DNA of 64,000 bases from Streptomyces dysideae (GCF_001514305.1 NZ_KQ949089.1:1-64000); one strand, 5' to 3'; numbered from the stretch's first letter, positions 16,741 to 25,484 are shown. Numbers and translations: made by a program. Notes: generated from the letters alone by a model not told the origin.

Positions 16741-16782
16741 GACAGCCATCTTCCCTGTGAAAGGGGATGCGGCTGGGCACTT

Positions 16783-17175
16783 TTGAGCCAGAACAGGTGC
16801 CGGTGGAGCAACGTCATCGCCACGCTTCGGGCTCACGGCGCGGTCACAGAGGTGGTCGACTCCACTACCCGGCTCTTCGTTGCGTTGATGAAGAGCGACC
16901 CGAAGGCTGTGACCATGCTGACGGGTGTGTTCCCCGAGGCGTTTCCGTGGGTGCGCTTCCTGCCGGAGGATGCGGTGAGGGAGTTCCTGGTGGAGTTCAT
17001 GGACACTGCCAGGGCAGCCACCGATCTCGGCACGCTCGGACCGCTGGTCCCGTTGATCGCGGCCTGGAAGCCGACGGCAGAGATCTACGCCGACAAGGAG
17101 CTGTACGCCACCCTGATGAAGCCTGAGGGTGGCGACTACGGCCCTGTCGAGCCGCCGGAGGTTCCCGGCGAATGA
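16783..17175 (+). CDS. hypothetical helical protein, possibly 5'-truncated
   Basis: The frame encodes up to 130 residues from TTG 16783 and contains IATLRAHGAVTEVVDSTTRL, FPWVRFLPEDAVREFLVEFM and APLVPLI-like helices, ending YGPVEPPEVPGE. Codon use is typical of real Streptomyces genes. I do not recognise a named family. No good ribosome-binding site precedes the TTG and the frame enters the protein abruptly, so the natural 5' end may have been lost. The next frame overlaps its stop (ATGA at 17172). Confidence 0.5.
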   Translation: MSQNRCRWSNVIATLRAHGAVTEVVDSTTRLFVALMKSDPKAVTMLTGVFPEAFPWVRFLPEDAVREFLVEFMDTARAATDLGTLGPLVPLIAAWKPTAEIYADKELYATLMKPEGGDYGPVEPPEVPGE

Positions 17176-17315
17176 GTCCGAAGAAGGGGGACCCGCTGGC
17201 GCCACCGGACCCCCGACCCAAGGTCCCCCCCAACCCCGCGAGCAAACGAGGCGGGCCCGGAATTGGAGGTCAAAGCGCCAGGGCAGTCAGAGCCAGACCG
17301 TGCCAGACTTGCCCC

Positions 17316-17588
17316 ATGACGGCAGCACGCGACTTTGAAGATCTGCGGTACGCACTGGAGCACTTCAGTCCGCAGCAGGCGCGGCGACTGCGGCTGATCA
17401 TCAGCCAGGACGAGGAGCTCGCCGAAGCCCTCCCCGACCGAGAGGCGGCGGGGGACGAGGAGGGCGATCTCCTCCCCGAGAGCTTCCTCGCGCTGTGTGG
17501 CAGCATCGAAGCGCCGACTGACTACGCCGAGAACCACGACGAGTACATCCGCGAGCGTACAGAGCGCAAGCGGAGTGCCGCCGAGTGA
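17316..17588 (+). CDS. putative antitoxin of a VapBC-like pair
   Basis: This is a 90-residue acidic, helical protein (MTAARDFEDLRYALEHFSPQ, LRLIISQDEELAEALPD, DEYIRERTERKRSAAE). It lies immediately upstream of a PIN-domain toxin remnant, with a four-base GTGA overlap. This arrangement and size fit an antitoxin that wraps a PIN toxin. The frame also extends upstream to ATG 17172, but that extension is low-complexity proline/glycine and less likely to be translated. Since the toxin is broken, the antitoxin may now be free of selection or act alone. Confidence 0.6.
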   Translation: MTAARDFEDLRYALEHFSPQQARRLRLIISQDEELAEALPDREAAGDEEGDLLPESFLALCGSIEAPTDYAENHDEYIRERTERKRSAAE

Positions 17589-17995
17589 TCACTACGGTCC
17601 TCGACACCGGTCCGCTGGTGGCGTTCTTCAACGTCATGGACAAGCACCACGCGCAGTGTGCCGCGTTCTTCTCCCAGCTCCGGGGCCGCAAGCTCCTGCC
17701 CGCGACGGTCTTGGCCGAAGTGAGCTGGTAGCTGGGGCACTGGCCGCACATCGAAGCCGTCTTCATTGAGCACGTAGCCAAAGGCTTCTTCGAGCTCGTC
17801 AACCTCACCCCGGACGACTTGTTGCGGGTCAGTGAGCTGATCACTCGGTACGCAGACTTCCCGCTCGGCGCGGTCGACGCATCGGTGATCGCCGTCGCGG
17901 AACGCTACGAGGTGGACCGGATCGCCACTCTCGACCGCCGCCACTTCACAGTCGTCAAGCCCGAGCACATCCCCACGCTCACCCTGCTGCCGTAG
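17585..17995 (+). pseudogene. PIN-domain (VapC-like) toxin interrupted by an amber codon
   Basis: The frame starts GTG 17585 and reads ITTVLDTGPLVAFFN, which contains the first PIN aspartate. It later reads FPLGAVDASVIAVAERY and RIATLDRRHFTVVKPEH, which carry the remaining acidic residues of the PIN nuclease site. The only defect is TAG at 17729-17731 (codon 49) within EVSW-stop-LGHWPHIEAVF; a single-base change from a leucine (TTG) or tryptophan (TGG) codon would explain it. The full length would be 136 residues, normal for VapC. The toxin is therefore inactive unless the stop is read through. Confidence 0.8.
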
Positions 17996-18276
17996 AACCC
18001 GGCTGACGGCAACGCTGACGGCAACACCCGCGAATTCCAGCGGACAAGCACGAACATTGATTTGCCGTCAACTCGCAGGCTGACCAGCGTAATTGCAGGT
18101 GACGGACCCCGGCGTCCACACGTACTGAGAATGTGGGGTGATATTGGGGACCATCTAGCGGTGCTGCGGCTTCGCATCCTTGCCTGTGCTTGACGTCGGC
18201 TCTGCCGGCCTCTGTCACCGCGTGGAGTAGATCGAACAGGTCTCTGGCTCGGACGCCCCCATGGTCCAGCAAGATC

Positions 18277-18431
18277 GGGTCTTCGAATTTGAGCGGTGCG
18301 CCCCTGTTGGTCGGCGTCCGCCCCCAGGGCCCTCGTAAGCCGGGGATGTGACACTCCCGCGGAAACTGTCACATCCTCGCGGCTTACCAGTCGGCGCCCG
18401 GCGTCCGCGCACCGCTCAACTTCGAAGACCC
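18277..18431. repeat. long imperfect inverted repeat
   Basis: Two nested inverted repeats form one large potential hairpin. The outer arms (18277-18301 and 18407-18431) match at 24 of 25 bases. The inner arms (18335-18353 and 18367-18387) read GTAAGCCG and GGATGTGACA against their complements, with a 13-nt loop. The intervening bases match poorly. It lies in a gene-free stretch (17996-18552) beside a transposase fragment and could be the end structure or remains of a small mobile element. Confidence 0.6.
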
Positions 18432-18552
18432 GCAAGATCGCGGTGCCCAGCATCCACGGCCGCGACCGAATGCGCTCGGCCCTCACAAGGGCACCCCGCG
18501 CTCTGGGCCTCTTCAGGCAGGGGTCCTCGTCCTTCGGTGGATCGTCGACGGG

Positions 18553-18653
18553 CGCGGCTGTCTCAAGTCGCCCGCGATATCGAGGTCTCCGTCCCCACGG
18601 TCTACCGTTATCCGCATGAGGGGCTCTACGAGTTAGAGATCTGCACGCCCTGA
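18553..18653 (+). pseudogene. fragment of an IS5-type transposase N-terminus
   Basis: The frame ending at TGA 18653 reads LSQVARDIEVSVPTVYRYPH followed by EGLYELEICTP. This matches the helix-turn-helix near the N-terminus of IS5-type DDE transposases of actinomycetes (pattern VA..I.VS..T.YRY..E....L). No catalytic region follows: the next gene on the opposite strand begins two bases later. It is the only recognisable coding remnant in the 660-bp stretch 17996-18654. Confidence 0.5.
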
Positions 18654-18654
18654 G

Positions 18655-18843
18655 TCAACGTCCCGCAGAGAACCCCACGAACTGACCCCACGCGCCTCCC
18701 GCGAAGGCGAGCCGCGCGCCGTCCCTGTCCTTGGAATCCCGTACGTGGACGGTGGCGTTGACCGTGGCTATCGCGACTTCGACGCAGTCGGAGTCGTCGT
18801 TGCCGCTGTAGCTGCTCTTGAACCAGTCCAGCGCGGAGGTCAT
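18655..18843 (-). CDS. DUF397 domain protein (second WhiJ cassette)
   Basis: This is a 62-residue protein with the full DUF397 signature: DWFKSSYSGNDDSDCVEVAI, VHVRDSKDRDGARLAFAGGA and WGQFVGF. Its ATG at 18843 overlaps the stop of the upstream regulator gene (ATGA), giving the same coupled arrangement as at 134-1182. Among the three DUF397 proteins here it is closest to the family consensus in having both the C-EV and RDSK motifs. Confidence 0.9.
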   Translation of the reverse strand: MTSALDWFKSSYSGNDDSDCVEVAIATVNATVHVRDSKDRDGARLAFAGGAWGQFVGFSAGR

Positions 18844-19652
18844 GTCTCTTCTCCCAGTACTTTCTCGATGAAGGCCCGCGACTCCCGGGGCGAGAGCGCC
18901 TGCGCCCGGATCATTCCATAGCGCATTTCCAGGATCTGGACCTCCCGGGGGTCACTGATCACTCTCTCGTGCAGCTGGCTTGCTGAGTGCCCAAGTGCCT
19001 TGCCGTCCCGGAGCTTCAGCACGCGGAACGGCCCCATCAGGCCTGCGTGGTCCTCCCGGTCCGTTGGCATCACCTGGATCTCGACGTGCCGCAACTCGCT
19101 GATCTCCAGCAGGTGTTCGAGCTGCCGTCGCAGCACCATTCTGCCCCCGATGGGCCGCCGCAGCGTCGTCTCCTCCTGGACGAAGGTCACCAGTGTCCGG
19201 GGCACGCGGTCGAAGACGGCCTTCCGCGCCATGCGCGCTGCGACGTACCGGTCGATTTCCTCCTCCGTGTAAGCGGGCCGCCGCATCGCGTACAACGCCT
19301 GTGCGTACTCCGGCGTCTGCAGCAGCCCATGGATCTGGAGACTGGCGTAGGCGCCCAGTTCGACGGCCTCCTCCTCCAGCTTGGTCAGATCCCGCACCTT
19401 CTTCGGATACCGAGCCTCCTCCACGTCCTTCTTCATCGCGGCGATCTTCCCGCCCGCGCCGAGCACCTCATCGGCCTTGTCCAGGAAGTCCGGCTTGGGA
19501 ATCCTGCGGCCCCGCTCCACCGACGAGACCATCTCCTCGCCGTACCCGATCGCGGCTCCGAACTCCGCCTGCCGCATCCCGGCGTCCTCCCGCCACGCCT
19601 TGATCTGACGGCCGACCGTTCTGACTACGGCCGCAGCCTCCTCGTCCTCCAC
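18840..19652 (-). CDS. XRE-family regulator with DUF5753 (second WhiJ cassette)
   Basis: This 270-residue regulator has the helix-turn-helix IKAWREDAGMRQAEFGAAIG plus MVSSVERGRRIPKPDFLDKA, then the DUF5753 domain with LQIHGLLQTPEYAQALYAMR, RQLEHLLEISELRHVEIQVM and FRVLKLRDGKALGH. The start is GTG 19652. It is divergent from an ATPase gene at 19749, so the layout repeats that of the first cassette. The 96-bp intergenic region must hold both promoters; no clear operator palindrome was found. Confidence 0.9.
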   Translation of the reverse strand: MEDEEAAAVVRTVGRQIKAWREDAGMRQAEFGAAIGYGEEMVSSVERGRRIPKPDFLDKADEVLGAGGKIAAMKKDVEEARYPKKVRDLTKLEEEAVELGAYASLQIHGLLQTPEYAQALYAMRRPAYTEEEIDRYVAARMARKAVFDRVPRTLVTFVQEETTLRRPIGGRMVLRRQLEHLLEISELRHVEIQVMPTDREDHAGLMGPFRVLKLRDGKALGHSASQLHERVISDPREVQILEMRYGMIRAQALSPRESRAFIEKVLGEET

Positions 19653-19748
19653 CAGCCCACTCCTCCCGCGTACGAGCCGTACGACCCCGGACCGTACCCG
19701 GACAGTCGCGCTCCGTACCGACGCCAGCGCTGTTCAGGGTAGGCAGAA

Positions 19749-20198
19749 GTGACCACGCTGAGTGACGTGAACCAGGAAACCACTCAAGCCGCCACCGCAG
19801 TACGGCACTTCACCTTGCTGTTGTCCGCAACCCGCAGGGGCGCCCGACTCGCCCGGCTGCTCACGGAACGTCAACTCGCGGACTGGGGCGAGCCGTCCGA
19901 TGTCGCCCAGCAGGTCGTGGCCGAACTCGCGGCGAACGCCGTCCTCCACGGCCGCGTACCGGGCCGGGACTTCAGGCTTTCGCTGAGGCTCGACGCGGCC
20001 CACACCCTCCGCGTCGAGGTGACCGACGCCAGGGGCGACCGGATGCCGCGCATCAAGGACTCGGCTCCGGAGTGCGCGGAATCGGGGCGAGGGCTGCGCC
20101 TCGTGGCGGCGTACGCCGACCGTTGGGGCGTGGACGAGGCGCCGGCCAACTGCAAGACGGTATGGGCTGAGTTGGCACCGGATCGCACGGACCAGTGA
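19749..20198 (+). CDS. ATP-binding protein of the anti-sigma (RsbW-like) family
   Basis: This is a 149-residue single-domain protein starting at GTG 19749. The HATPase_c fold shows VAELAANAVLHGRVPGRDFR (N-box), LRVEVTDARGDRMP (G1-like) and ESGRGLRLVAAYADRWGV (G2). It is divergent from the second WhiJ-type regulator and is probably a partner-binding regulatory ATPase. The partner is unknown. Confidence 0.87.
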   Translation: MTTLSDVNQETTQAATAVRHFTLLLSATRRGARLARLLTERQLADWGEPSDVAQQVVAELAANAVLHGRVPGRDFRLSLRLDAAHTLRVEVTDARGDRMPRIKDSAPECAESGRGLRLVAAYADRWGVDEAPANCKTVWAELAPDRTDQ

Positions 20199-20376
20199 CT
20201 CGGCCGCGCCCGACGCCAAAGACAAAGAACCGGGGAAAGAACCAAACCCACCCCACCCAGCCCGTCACGCACCGAACCCCTGTTCACTCGGTCGGGTGAT
20301 CGCGTCCAATTCGGCTGGCGCGTCGGTGGATTGATCGGGCAGCGTCGGCTCCGACAGACAACCGCACACAGCAAAC

Positions 20377-20411
20377 GGCCCCCGCCGGGACTGGCATCCC
20401 GAACGAGGGCC
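20377..20411 (+). promoter_or_regulatory. leader hairpin before the winged-helix gene
   Basis: A nested stem (GGCCCCCG pairing with CGAGGGCC at 7 of 8 positions, then CGGGA with TCCCG around a 6-nt loop) ends 29 bases upstream of the ATG at 20441. It could be an attenuator or an mRNA-stabilising leader. The 242 bp between 20199 and 20440 contain no gene. Confidence 0.4.
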
Positions 20412-20440
20412 TCATCACCCAGGAAGACAGGACCTTCCCG

Positions 20441-21280
20441 ATGACTGAGCAGCACTTTAGCGCGCACACGCGCTCCCGTTCCGGCCGTTCCTCCCTCGGA
20501 GTTGCCCACGTGGACCAACGCCACAACGAAGAGTTCACCGTGGTCGGAAACCATCTGGCCCAGCATCCCGATCTCTCGCTCACGGCCATCGGTCTGGCCG
20601 CGCACATCCAGTCGCTCCCGACCGGAACCCCCGTCGGCATCAAGGTCCTCGCGGCCAAGTTCCCCGAGGGCGAGACGCGGATCGCCGCCCTGCGCGAGCT
20701 GGAGAAGCACGGCTATCTGTCCCGCACCAAGGAGCGCCTGCCGTCGGGGCAGATCGTGACGCGCACGATCTCCTACAACAAGCCCCGGACGCGGAGGGGC
20801 CCCGCAGCCCCCGCGCCCCGCCGCGAACCGGCCCCGGACCCCAAGGAGCCGGAACAACCGGCGCACACAGCGCCCAATGCCGCGCTGCCCGTCCCGGACG
20901 CACCCGACCTGCCCGCCCACCGCACCGCCCGCAACGTACTGGCAGGTCTCCGCACCCTCGACCCCCGCCTCCACCTCGCCGAGCGCGACGTACGCCGCCT
21001 CGCGCCCGCCGTGGCCGCCTGGCTGGAACGGGGCGTCGCCCCCGAGGCCGTACAGCGAACGCTCGCGGCGGATCTCCCGTCGGAAGGCGTACGTCACCCG
21101 GCGGGCTTCCTGGCCCACCGCCTCACCGCCCTCCTCCCGCCACCCTTCGAGCCCTTCGGCCCCGACCCGGAGGCCGCCCGCCCCGACCCCCTCCAGAACT
21201 GCGACGGCTGCGACCGAGCCTTCCGGTCACCGCGCTCAGGCCGCTGCCGAGACTGCCGTACGGCCCGGTCGGCGGCGTAG
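20441..21280 (+). CDS. winged-helix DNA-binding protein (replication-initiator-like)
   Basis: This 279-residue protein has an N-terminal winged helix-turn-helix (HPDLSLTAIGLAAHIQSL, then ETRIAALRELEKHGYLSRTK). A proline/alanine-rich linker (residues about 105-155) follows, then a helical region (LAERDVRRLAPAVAAWLERG, GVRHPAGFLAHRL). A zinc-ribbon-like C-terminus carries CDGC and CRDC. Proteins of this build are common in Streptomyces and resemble plasmid-type replication or conjugation helix-turn-helix proteins, but no function is established for chromosomal copies. A hairpin-bearing leader precedes it. Confidence 0.7.
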   Translation: MTEQHFSAHTRSRSGRSSLGVAHVDQRHNEEFTVVGNHLAQHPDLSLTAIGLAAHIQSLPTGTPVGIKVLAAKFPEGETRIAALRELEKHGYLSRTKERLPSGQIVTRTISYNKPRTRRGPAAPAPRREPAPDPKEPEQPAHTAPNAALPVPDAPDLPAHRTARNVLAGLRTLDPRLHLAERDVRRLAPAVAAWLERGVAPEAVQRTLAADLPSEGVRHPAGFLAHRLTALLPPPFEPFGPDPEAARPDPLQNCDGCDRAFRSPRSGRCRDCRTARSAA

Positions 21281-21439
21281 AAGGCCCGGAAGTGATCCCC
21301 AAGACAAGCACCGCGCAGCGACGGCGATGTCGCTTTCGACGGGCGATAACTGACCACTCACGACCACATCGGTCACACCACGCATACCGTTCCGCACCCT
21401 GAGTCGACCATTCCCTGTCGATTACAGTGCTGGGCAGTC

Positions 21440-22588
21440 GTGCGTACGGGCGGTGCCGATGGGGAGGTCTTGGTGGGTGCGACAGCCGGGGCCGTCTGGG
21501 GCCGTGTCGAGCAGCAGGACTTTCGGAGCCGGGTGCGGGGGACGTTGCTCGGGGCCGCCGTGGGGGACGCCCTGGGGGCGCCCGTCGACGGGCTCGGGCT
21601 GGAGGAGATCCGGGAGCAGTACGGGGCCGAGGGGCTCGTCGATCTCGGGTTCGGGTACGGGCGGCGCGGTGCCGTCACGCATCTCACCCAGCTCACCCTC
21701 TTCTCCGTCGACGGGCTGATACGGGCCCAGGTGCGCCGGGACACGGGCGCCTGGCATCCGCCCACCGATCTGCATCGGGCGTATCTGCGCTGGGCCGCCA
21801 CCCAGCGGGACTGGGGGCCCGACGAGCGGCGGAAGGATGACGGGTGGCTCGCCCGCGAGGAGTGGCTGTACGCCCGGCGTGACCCCGCCCGCTCCCTCCT
21901 CCTCGGCTTCGGCGACGAGACCATGGGGACGCTCGACTCACCCAAGAACCCGGCCGAGCTGGGCCCCGAGGCGACGGCCCGTTCCGCGCCCTTCGGGCTG
22001 CTCGTGGGGTGGGAGCCGCAGCTCGTCGTGCAGCTGGCTGTCGAATGCGCGGCGCAGACTCACGGGCATCCGATCGCCTATCTGTCGGCGGGGGCGTACG
22101 CCGTCATCGTGCACGGGCTCGCCCGCGGCGAGAGCCTCGACGCGGCCGTGCAGCACGCGCTCGCCCTGCTCGCCGCCCGGCCGGGGCATCAGCCCGTGTC
22201 GGACGCCCTGCAGCACGCGCTGGGGGCCGTACGGCAGGGCATGCCCACCCCGGCACGGGTCGAGGAGCTCGCCGCGGACGGGTCGGCGGACGGGTTGCTC
22301 GCGGCCGCCGTGTACTGCGCCCTGGTGGGGGAGGACGTCCGGCATGGGCTCTGCCTCGCCGTCAACCACGACGGCCCCTCCGCCGCGGCCGGCGCCCTGA
22401 CCGGCGGTCTGCTCGGTGCCCTGCACGGCGAGACCGCCCTCCCGCCGGCCTGGCTGACCGAGCTCGAAGGCCGCCCCACGATGCTCGAACTCTCCGACGA
22501 CTTCGCCATGGAGATGACCCAGGGCCCGGCGCTGCACGGACCCGCCGGGTCGGCGCCGGGGTGGCTGGCCCGGTATCCGCGGGGCTGA
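21440..22588 (+). CDS. ADP-ribosylglycohydrolase family protein
   Basis: This is a 382-residue protein with the family start FRSRVRGTLLGAAVGDALGA and the aspartate-rich region near its C-terminus (LCLAVNHDGPSAAAGALTGG). ADP-ribosylglycohydrolases remove ADP-ribose from proteins or small molecules using two magnesium ions bound by clustered aspartates. The usual N-terminal GDxxG helix is kept (GDALGAPVDG). The start at GTG 21440 is not certain; later GTG codons would still keep the domain. It stands alone with its own terminator just downstream. Confidence 0.85.
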   Translation: MRTGGADGEVLVGATAGAVWGRVEQQDFRSRVRGTLLGAAVGDALGAPVDGLGLEEIREQYGAEGLVDLGFGYGRRGAVTHLTQLTLFSVDGLIRAQVRRDTGAWHPPTDLHRAYLRWAATQRDWGPDERRKDDGWLAREEWLYARRDPARSLLLGFGDETMGTLDSPKNPAELGPEATARSAPFGLLVGWEPQLVVQLAVECAAQTHGHPIAYLSAGAYAVIVHGLARGESLDAAVQHALALLAARPGHQPVSDALQHALGAVRQGMPTPARVEELAADGSADGLLAAAVYCALVGEDVRHGLCLAVNHDGPSAAAGALTGGLLGALHGETALPPAWLTELEGRPTMLELSDDFAMEMTQGPALHGPAGSAPGWLARYPRG

Positions 22589-22627
22589 GCCCCCAACGGC
22601 GTACGAAGGCCGCCCTCGTCACGTACG

Positions 22628-22660
22628 AAGGGCGACCGCCGTCCCGCGGCGGTCGCCCTT
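22628..22660. terminator. strong hairpin terminator
   Basis: A perfect 14-bp stem (AAGGGCGACCGCCG at 22628-22641 and its complement at 22647-22660) has a 5-nt loop. It lies between the convergent ADP-ribosylglycohydrolase and symporter genes and can serve both. Confidence 0.85.
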
Positions 22661-22688
22661 CCCCCCGTACGCCCTCAGCCCGCTGTCC

Positions 22689-24257
22689 TCAGTCCTTCGC
22701 GCGCACCACCTCGTCCACGGGCCCGGCCGGCACCGGCACCGCCGCGGCCGCCGCCCCGTCCCCGTCGGTGTTGATCCGCTCGATGATCGCGAGCCGCTCC
22801 GGAGTGTCCTCGGGCTTCAGGAAGCCGATGAGGATGTACAGCACCAGCGACACCGCCAGCGGGATGGACACCTGGTACTGGAGCGGGACACCGCCCTCGA
22901 CGTTCCAGTTGATCGGATAGTTGACCAGCCAGAAGGCGAACAGGCCCAGGGACCAGCTGGCGAGCGCCGCGGTCGGGCCCGAGCGGCGGAACGGGCGCAG
23001 CAGGCCCAGCATCATCGGGATGGCCATCGGGCCCATCAGACCGGCCACCCACTTGATCACGACCGTGATGATGTCGCCGAACGTGGGTGAGTTGACCTGG
23101 GTGGCCGCCGCCATCGACAGGCCGAGGAAGACGACGGTCGCGATCCGGGCGACGCGCAGCCCCTGCCCCTCGCTCCACGTCCGTGCCCTGCGCCACACCA
23201 CCGGCGCGCAGTCCCGGGTGAAGACGGCGGCGATCGCGTTGGCGTCGGAGGAGCACATGGCCATCGTGTGCGAGAAGAAACCGACGATGACGAGGCCCAA
23301 CAGCCCGTGCGGCAGGAGTTGTTCGGTCATCAGGCCGTACGAGTCCGAGCCGTCCGGCTTCTGCGACTCCACCAGCAGCGGCGACATCCACATCGGGAAG
23401 AAGAGGACGAGCGGCCACACCAGCCACAGGATCGCCGACAGCCGTGCCGACCGCTCGGCCTGGCGCGCGTTGGCCGTGGCCATGTAGCGCTGGGCCTGGT
23501 TGAGCATGCCGCCGTTGTACTCGAAGAGCTTGATGAAGACGAAGGCGAGCAGGAAGACCGTGCCGTACGGCCCGACCAGCGGTTTCTCGTGGCCCTGCAG
23601 CGCCGGCTCGTCCCAGGCGCCGAAGAAGCCGATGCCCATGTCGTTGAGTTCGAGGATCACGGCGACGAACATCGCGACGCCGGCGAGGAGTTGGATGACG
23701 AACTGGCCGAGCTCCGTCAGCGCGTCCGCCCACAGGCCGCCGATCGTGCAGTAGACCGCGGTGATGGTGCCGGTGATGAGGATGCCCTGGTTCAGGGAGA
23801 TGCCGGTGAAGACGGACAGCAGCGTCGCGATCGCGGCCCACTTCGCGCCCACGTCGACGATCTTCAGCAGCATGCCGGACCAGGCCAGCGCCTGCTGGGT
23901 TTTCAGGTCGTAGCGGTTTTTCAGGTACTCCAGCGGGGAGGCCACATGGAGTCGTGAGCGAAGGCGGTTGATGCGCGGTGCGAACAGCTTCGACCCGATG
24001 GCGATACCGAGGGCGATCGGGAAGGACCAGGTCACGAAGGACGTGACGCCGTAGGTGTAGGCGATGCCCGCGTAGCCGGTGAACATCACCGCGCTGTAGC
24101 CCGACATGTGGTGGGAGATGCCGGACAGCCACCACGGCATCTTGCCGCCGGCGGTGAAGAAGTCGCTGACGTTGTCCACGCGCTTGTGCGACCACACGCC
24201 GATCGCGACCATCACGCCGAAGTAGCCGATGAGCACGGCCCAGTCGAGACTGTTCAT
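22689..24257 (-). CDS. sodium:solute symporter (SSS family)
   Basis: This 522-residue membrane protein has about 13 hydrophobic helices. It starts LDWAVLIGYFGVMVAIGVWS and carries the SSS-family region DFFTAGGKMPWWLSGISHHM and ALAWSGMLLKIVDVGAKWAA. ATG 24257 has GGAAGGAGG at ideal spacing; the frame extends further upstream without a better signal. It imports a small organic solute with sodium. The closest themes in the family are sugar, proline and acetate carriers, but the solute cannot be assigned. It stands alone with a terminator shared with the convergent gene. Confidence 0.88.
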   Translation of the reverse strand: MNSLDWAVLIGYFGVMVAIGVWSHKRVDNVSDFFTAGGKMPWWLSGISHHMSGYSAVMFTGYAGIAYTYGVTSFVTWSFPIALGIAIGSKLFAPRINRLRSRLHVASPLEYLKNRYDLKTQQALAWSGMLLKIVDVGAKWAAIATLLSVFTGISLNQGILITGTITAVYCTIGGLWADALTELGQFVIQLLAGVAMFVAVILELNDMGIGFFGAWDEPALQGHEKPLVGPYGTVFLLAFVFIKLFEYNGGMLNQAQRYMATANARQAERSARLSAILWLVWPLVLFFPMWMSPLLVESQKPDGSDSYGLMTEQLLPHGLLGLVIVGFFSHTMAMCSSDANAIAAVFTRDCAPVVWRRARTWSEGQGLRVARIATVVFLGLSMAAATQVNSPTFGDIITVVIKWVAGLMGPMAIPMMLGLLRPFRRSGPTAALASWSLGLFAFWLVNYPINWNVEGGVPLQYQVSIPLAVSLVLYILIGFLKPEDTPERLAIIERINTDGDGAAAAAVPVPAGPVDEVVRAKD

Positions 24258-24418
24258 GGGCCTCCTTCCAGGGTCCGCCGCCAGGGTCAGGCATGTGAAC
24301 TCTGGGTTGGCGGGCATGCTCACGGCAAGCGAGTGGAAGGTCAAGAGACCGTAAAATTGTTCTGGGTGCTGGCCTGAGTTTACGTATATGAACGGCCAGT
24401 TGGCTGAAAACGATCAGG

Positions 24419-25207
24419 TCAGCGCATCAGCTCCCCGGCGTTCACCAGCAGCGACTGCCCGGTGATGGCCCGGGCCCGGTCCGAGGCCAGGAACACCGCC
24501 GCGTCGGCGACATCCCCGTCCGTGGCCAGTTCGGGCAGCGCCGTCCGCCCGGTCAGCCGCTCCAGTACGTCCTCCTCCGGCACCCCCTCGGTGCGCGCGG
24601 TGAACCGGACGTACGCCCGCACCGGCGGACCCCACATCCAGCCCGGCAGCACGGAGTTGACCCGGATCCGGTGCGGCCCGAGCTCCCGGGCCAGCGAGTA
24701 CATGGCGCTGGTCAGCGCACCCTTGGAGGCCGCGTACGCCGCCTGCCGCACCTGCGAGGGGGCGGCCACGGCGGACTGCGTCCCGATGAACACCACGGAA
24801 CCGCCGCCGCTCACCTTCAGTCCGGGCAGACAGGCCCGGGTCATCCGCAGCGACCCCAGCAGATTCACGTCGAGCACCGACTTCCAGCTCTCGAAGTCGG
24901 CGTCCTCCAGCCCGCCGAAGTAACCGTCCAGAGCGGCCACATGCACCACGGCATCGATCCGTCCGAACCGCTCCGCGGCCACCCCCGCCAGCTCCGCGCA
25001 CCGCGCCTCGTCGGTGATGTCGGTGGCCAGATATGCGGTATGCGCCCCGTCGGGATCGATCTCGGCGGCAGCCTTGGCGAGGTTGGCCTCGGTGCGGGCC
25101 CCCAGTACGGCGTTCCCCCCGTCCCGTACGACGGCGGCCGCGACCTGATGCCCGAGCCCGGCGCCGACTCCCGACACGACAACGGTCTTCCCCGCGAGCA
25201 GTGACAT
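24419..25207 (-). CDS. short-chain dehydrogenase/reductase (SDR)
   Basis: This is a 262-residue classical SDR. It has the cofactor motif VVVSGVGAGLGHQVAAAVVR (variant of TGxxxGxG), VNLLGSLRMTRACLPG, the catalytic YAASKGAL tyrosine-lysine pair, and IRVNSVLPGWMWGP after it. A canonical IGTQSAV serine segment precedes. It probably oxidises or reduces an alcohol or ketone with NAD(P)(H). The promoter carries a palindromic TGACG-N3-CGTCA site 28 bases before the start. The same half-sites occur before the divergent gene at 25558, so the two are probably co-regulated. Confidence 0.9.
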   Translation of the reverse strand: MSLLAGKTVVVSGVGAGLGHQVAAAVVRDGGNAVLGARTEANLAKAAAEIDPDGAHTAYLATDITDEARCAELAGVAAERFGRIDAVVHVAALDGYFGGLEDADFESWKSVLDVNLLGSLRMTRACLPGLKVSGGGSVVFIGTQSAVAAPSQVRQAAYAASKGALTSAMYSLARELGPHRIRVNSVLPGWMWGPPVRAYVRFTARTEGVPEEDVLERLTGRTALPELATDGDVADAAVFLASDRARAITGQSLLVNAGELMR

Positions 25208-25234
25208 TGGCGGCCTCCCGGCTCTGACCCATTC

Positions 25235-25253
25235 CCTGACGGGGCGTCAGGGT
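25235..25253. promoter_or_regulatory. palindromic operator in front of the SDR gene
   Basis: CCCTGACG-GGG-CGTCAGGG is a perfect 8-3-8 palindrome centred about 37 bases upstream of the SDR start. Its TGACG-N3-CGTCA core is identical to that of the site at 25500. This form is typical of TetR-family operators. No regulator gene lies next to it. Confidence 0.65.
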
Positions 25254-25295
25254 AGGGCCGCCCGAGGGAGAAGGCCAGCGGCTTGCGCGCGTGGC

Positions 25296-25484
25296 TCAGT
25301 TTGCGTGGACGGCACAGATGTGGGCCGGGTTGAACGGGGCCCGCCCTTTACCGGACGGCATGACATGAATGGCCGTGAAGATCTCGCCGATCGGTGCACG
25401 GCGCTGCTCGAAGCCACTGTCTCGCCAGTCGGCCGCGTAGCCACGCTGTCGACCATTTGTTCGGGCGAATCGTCGCACACTCAT
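25296..25484 (-). CDS. possible small protein between the two operators
   Basis: An ATG-started 62-codon frame encodes a basic peptide ending IGEIFTAIHVMPSGKG and RAPFNPAHICAVHAN. The second half has coding-like codon bias, but no clear ribosome-binding site or known family was seen. It lies upstream of, and on the same strand as, the SDR gene. It may be a real small gene or chance. Confidence 0.25.
   Translation of the reverse strand: MSVRRFARTNGRQRGYAADWRDSGFEQRRAPIGEIFTAIHVMPSGKGRAPFNPAHICAVHAN

Noticed and set aside
18000..18300. A protein gene in the region after the broken toxin
   Set aside because: Several short frames exist on both strands but none has coding bias, a ribosome-binding site or a known domain.
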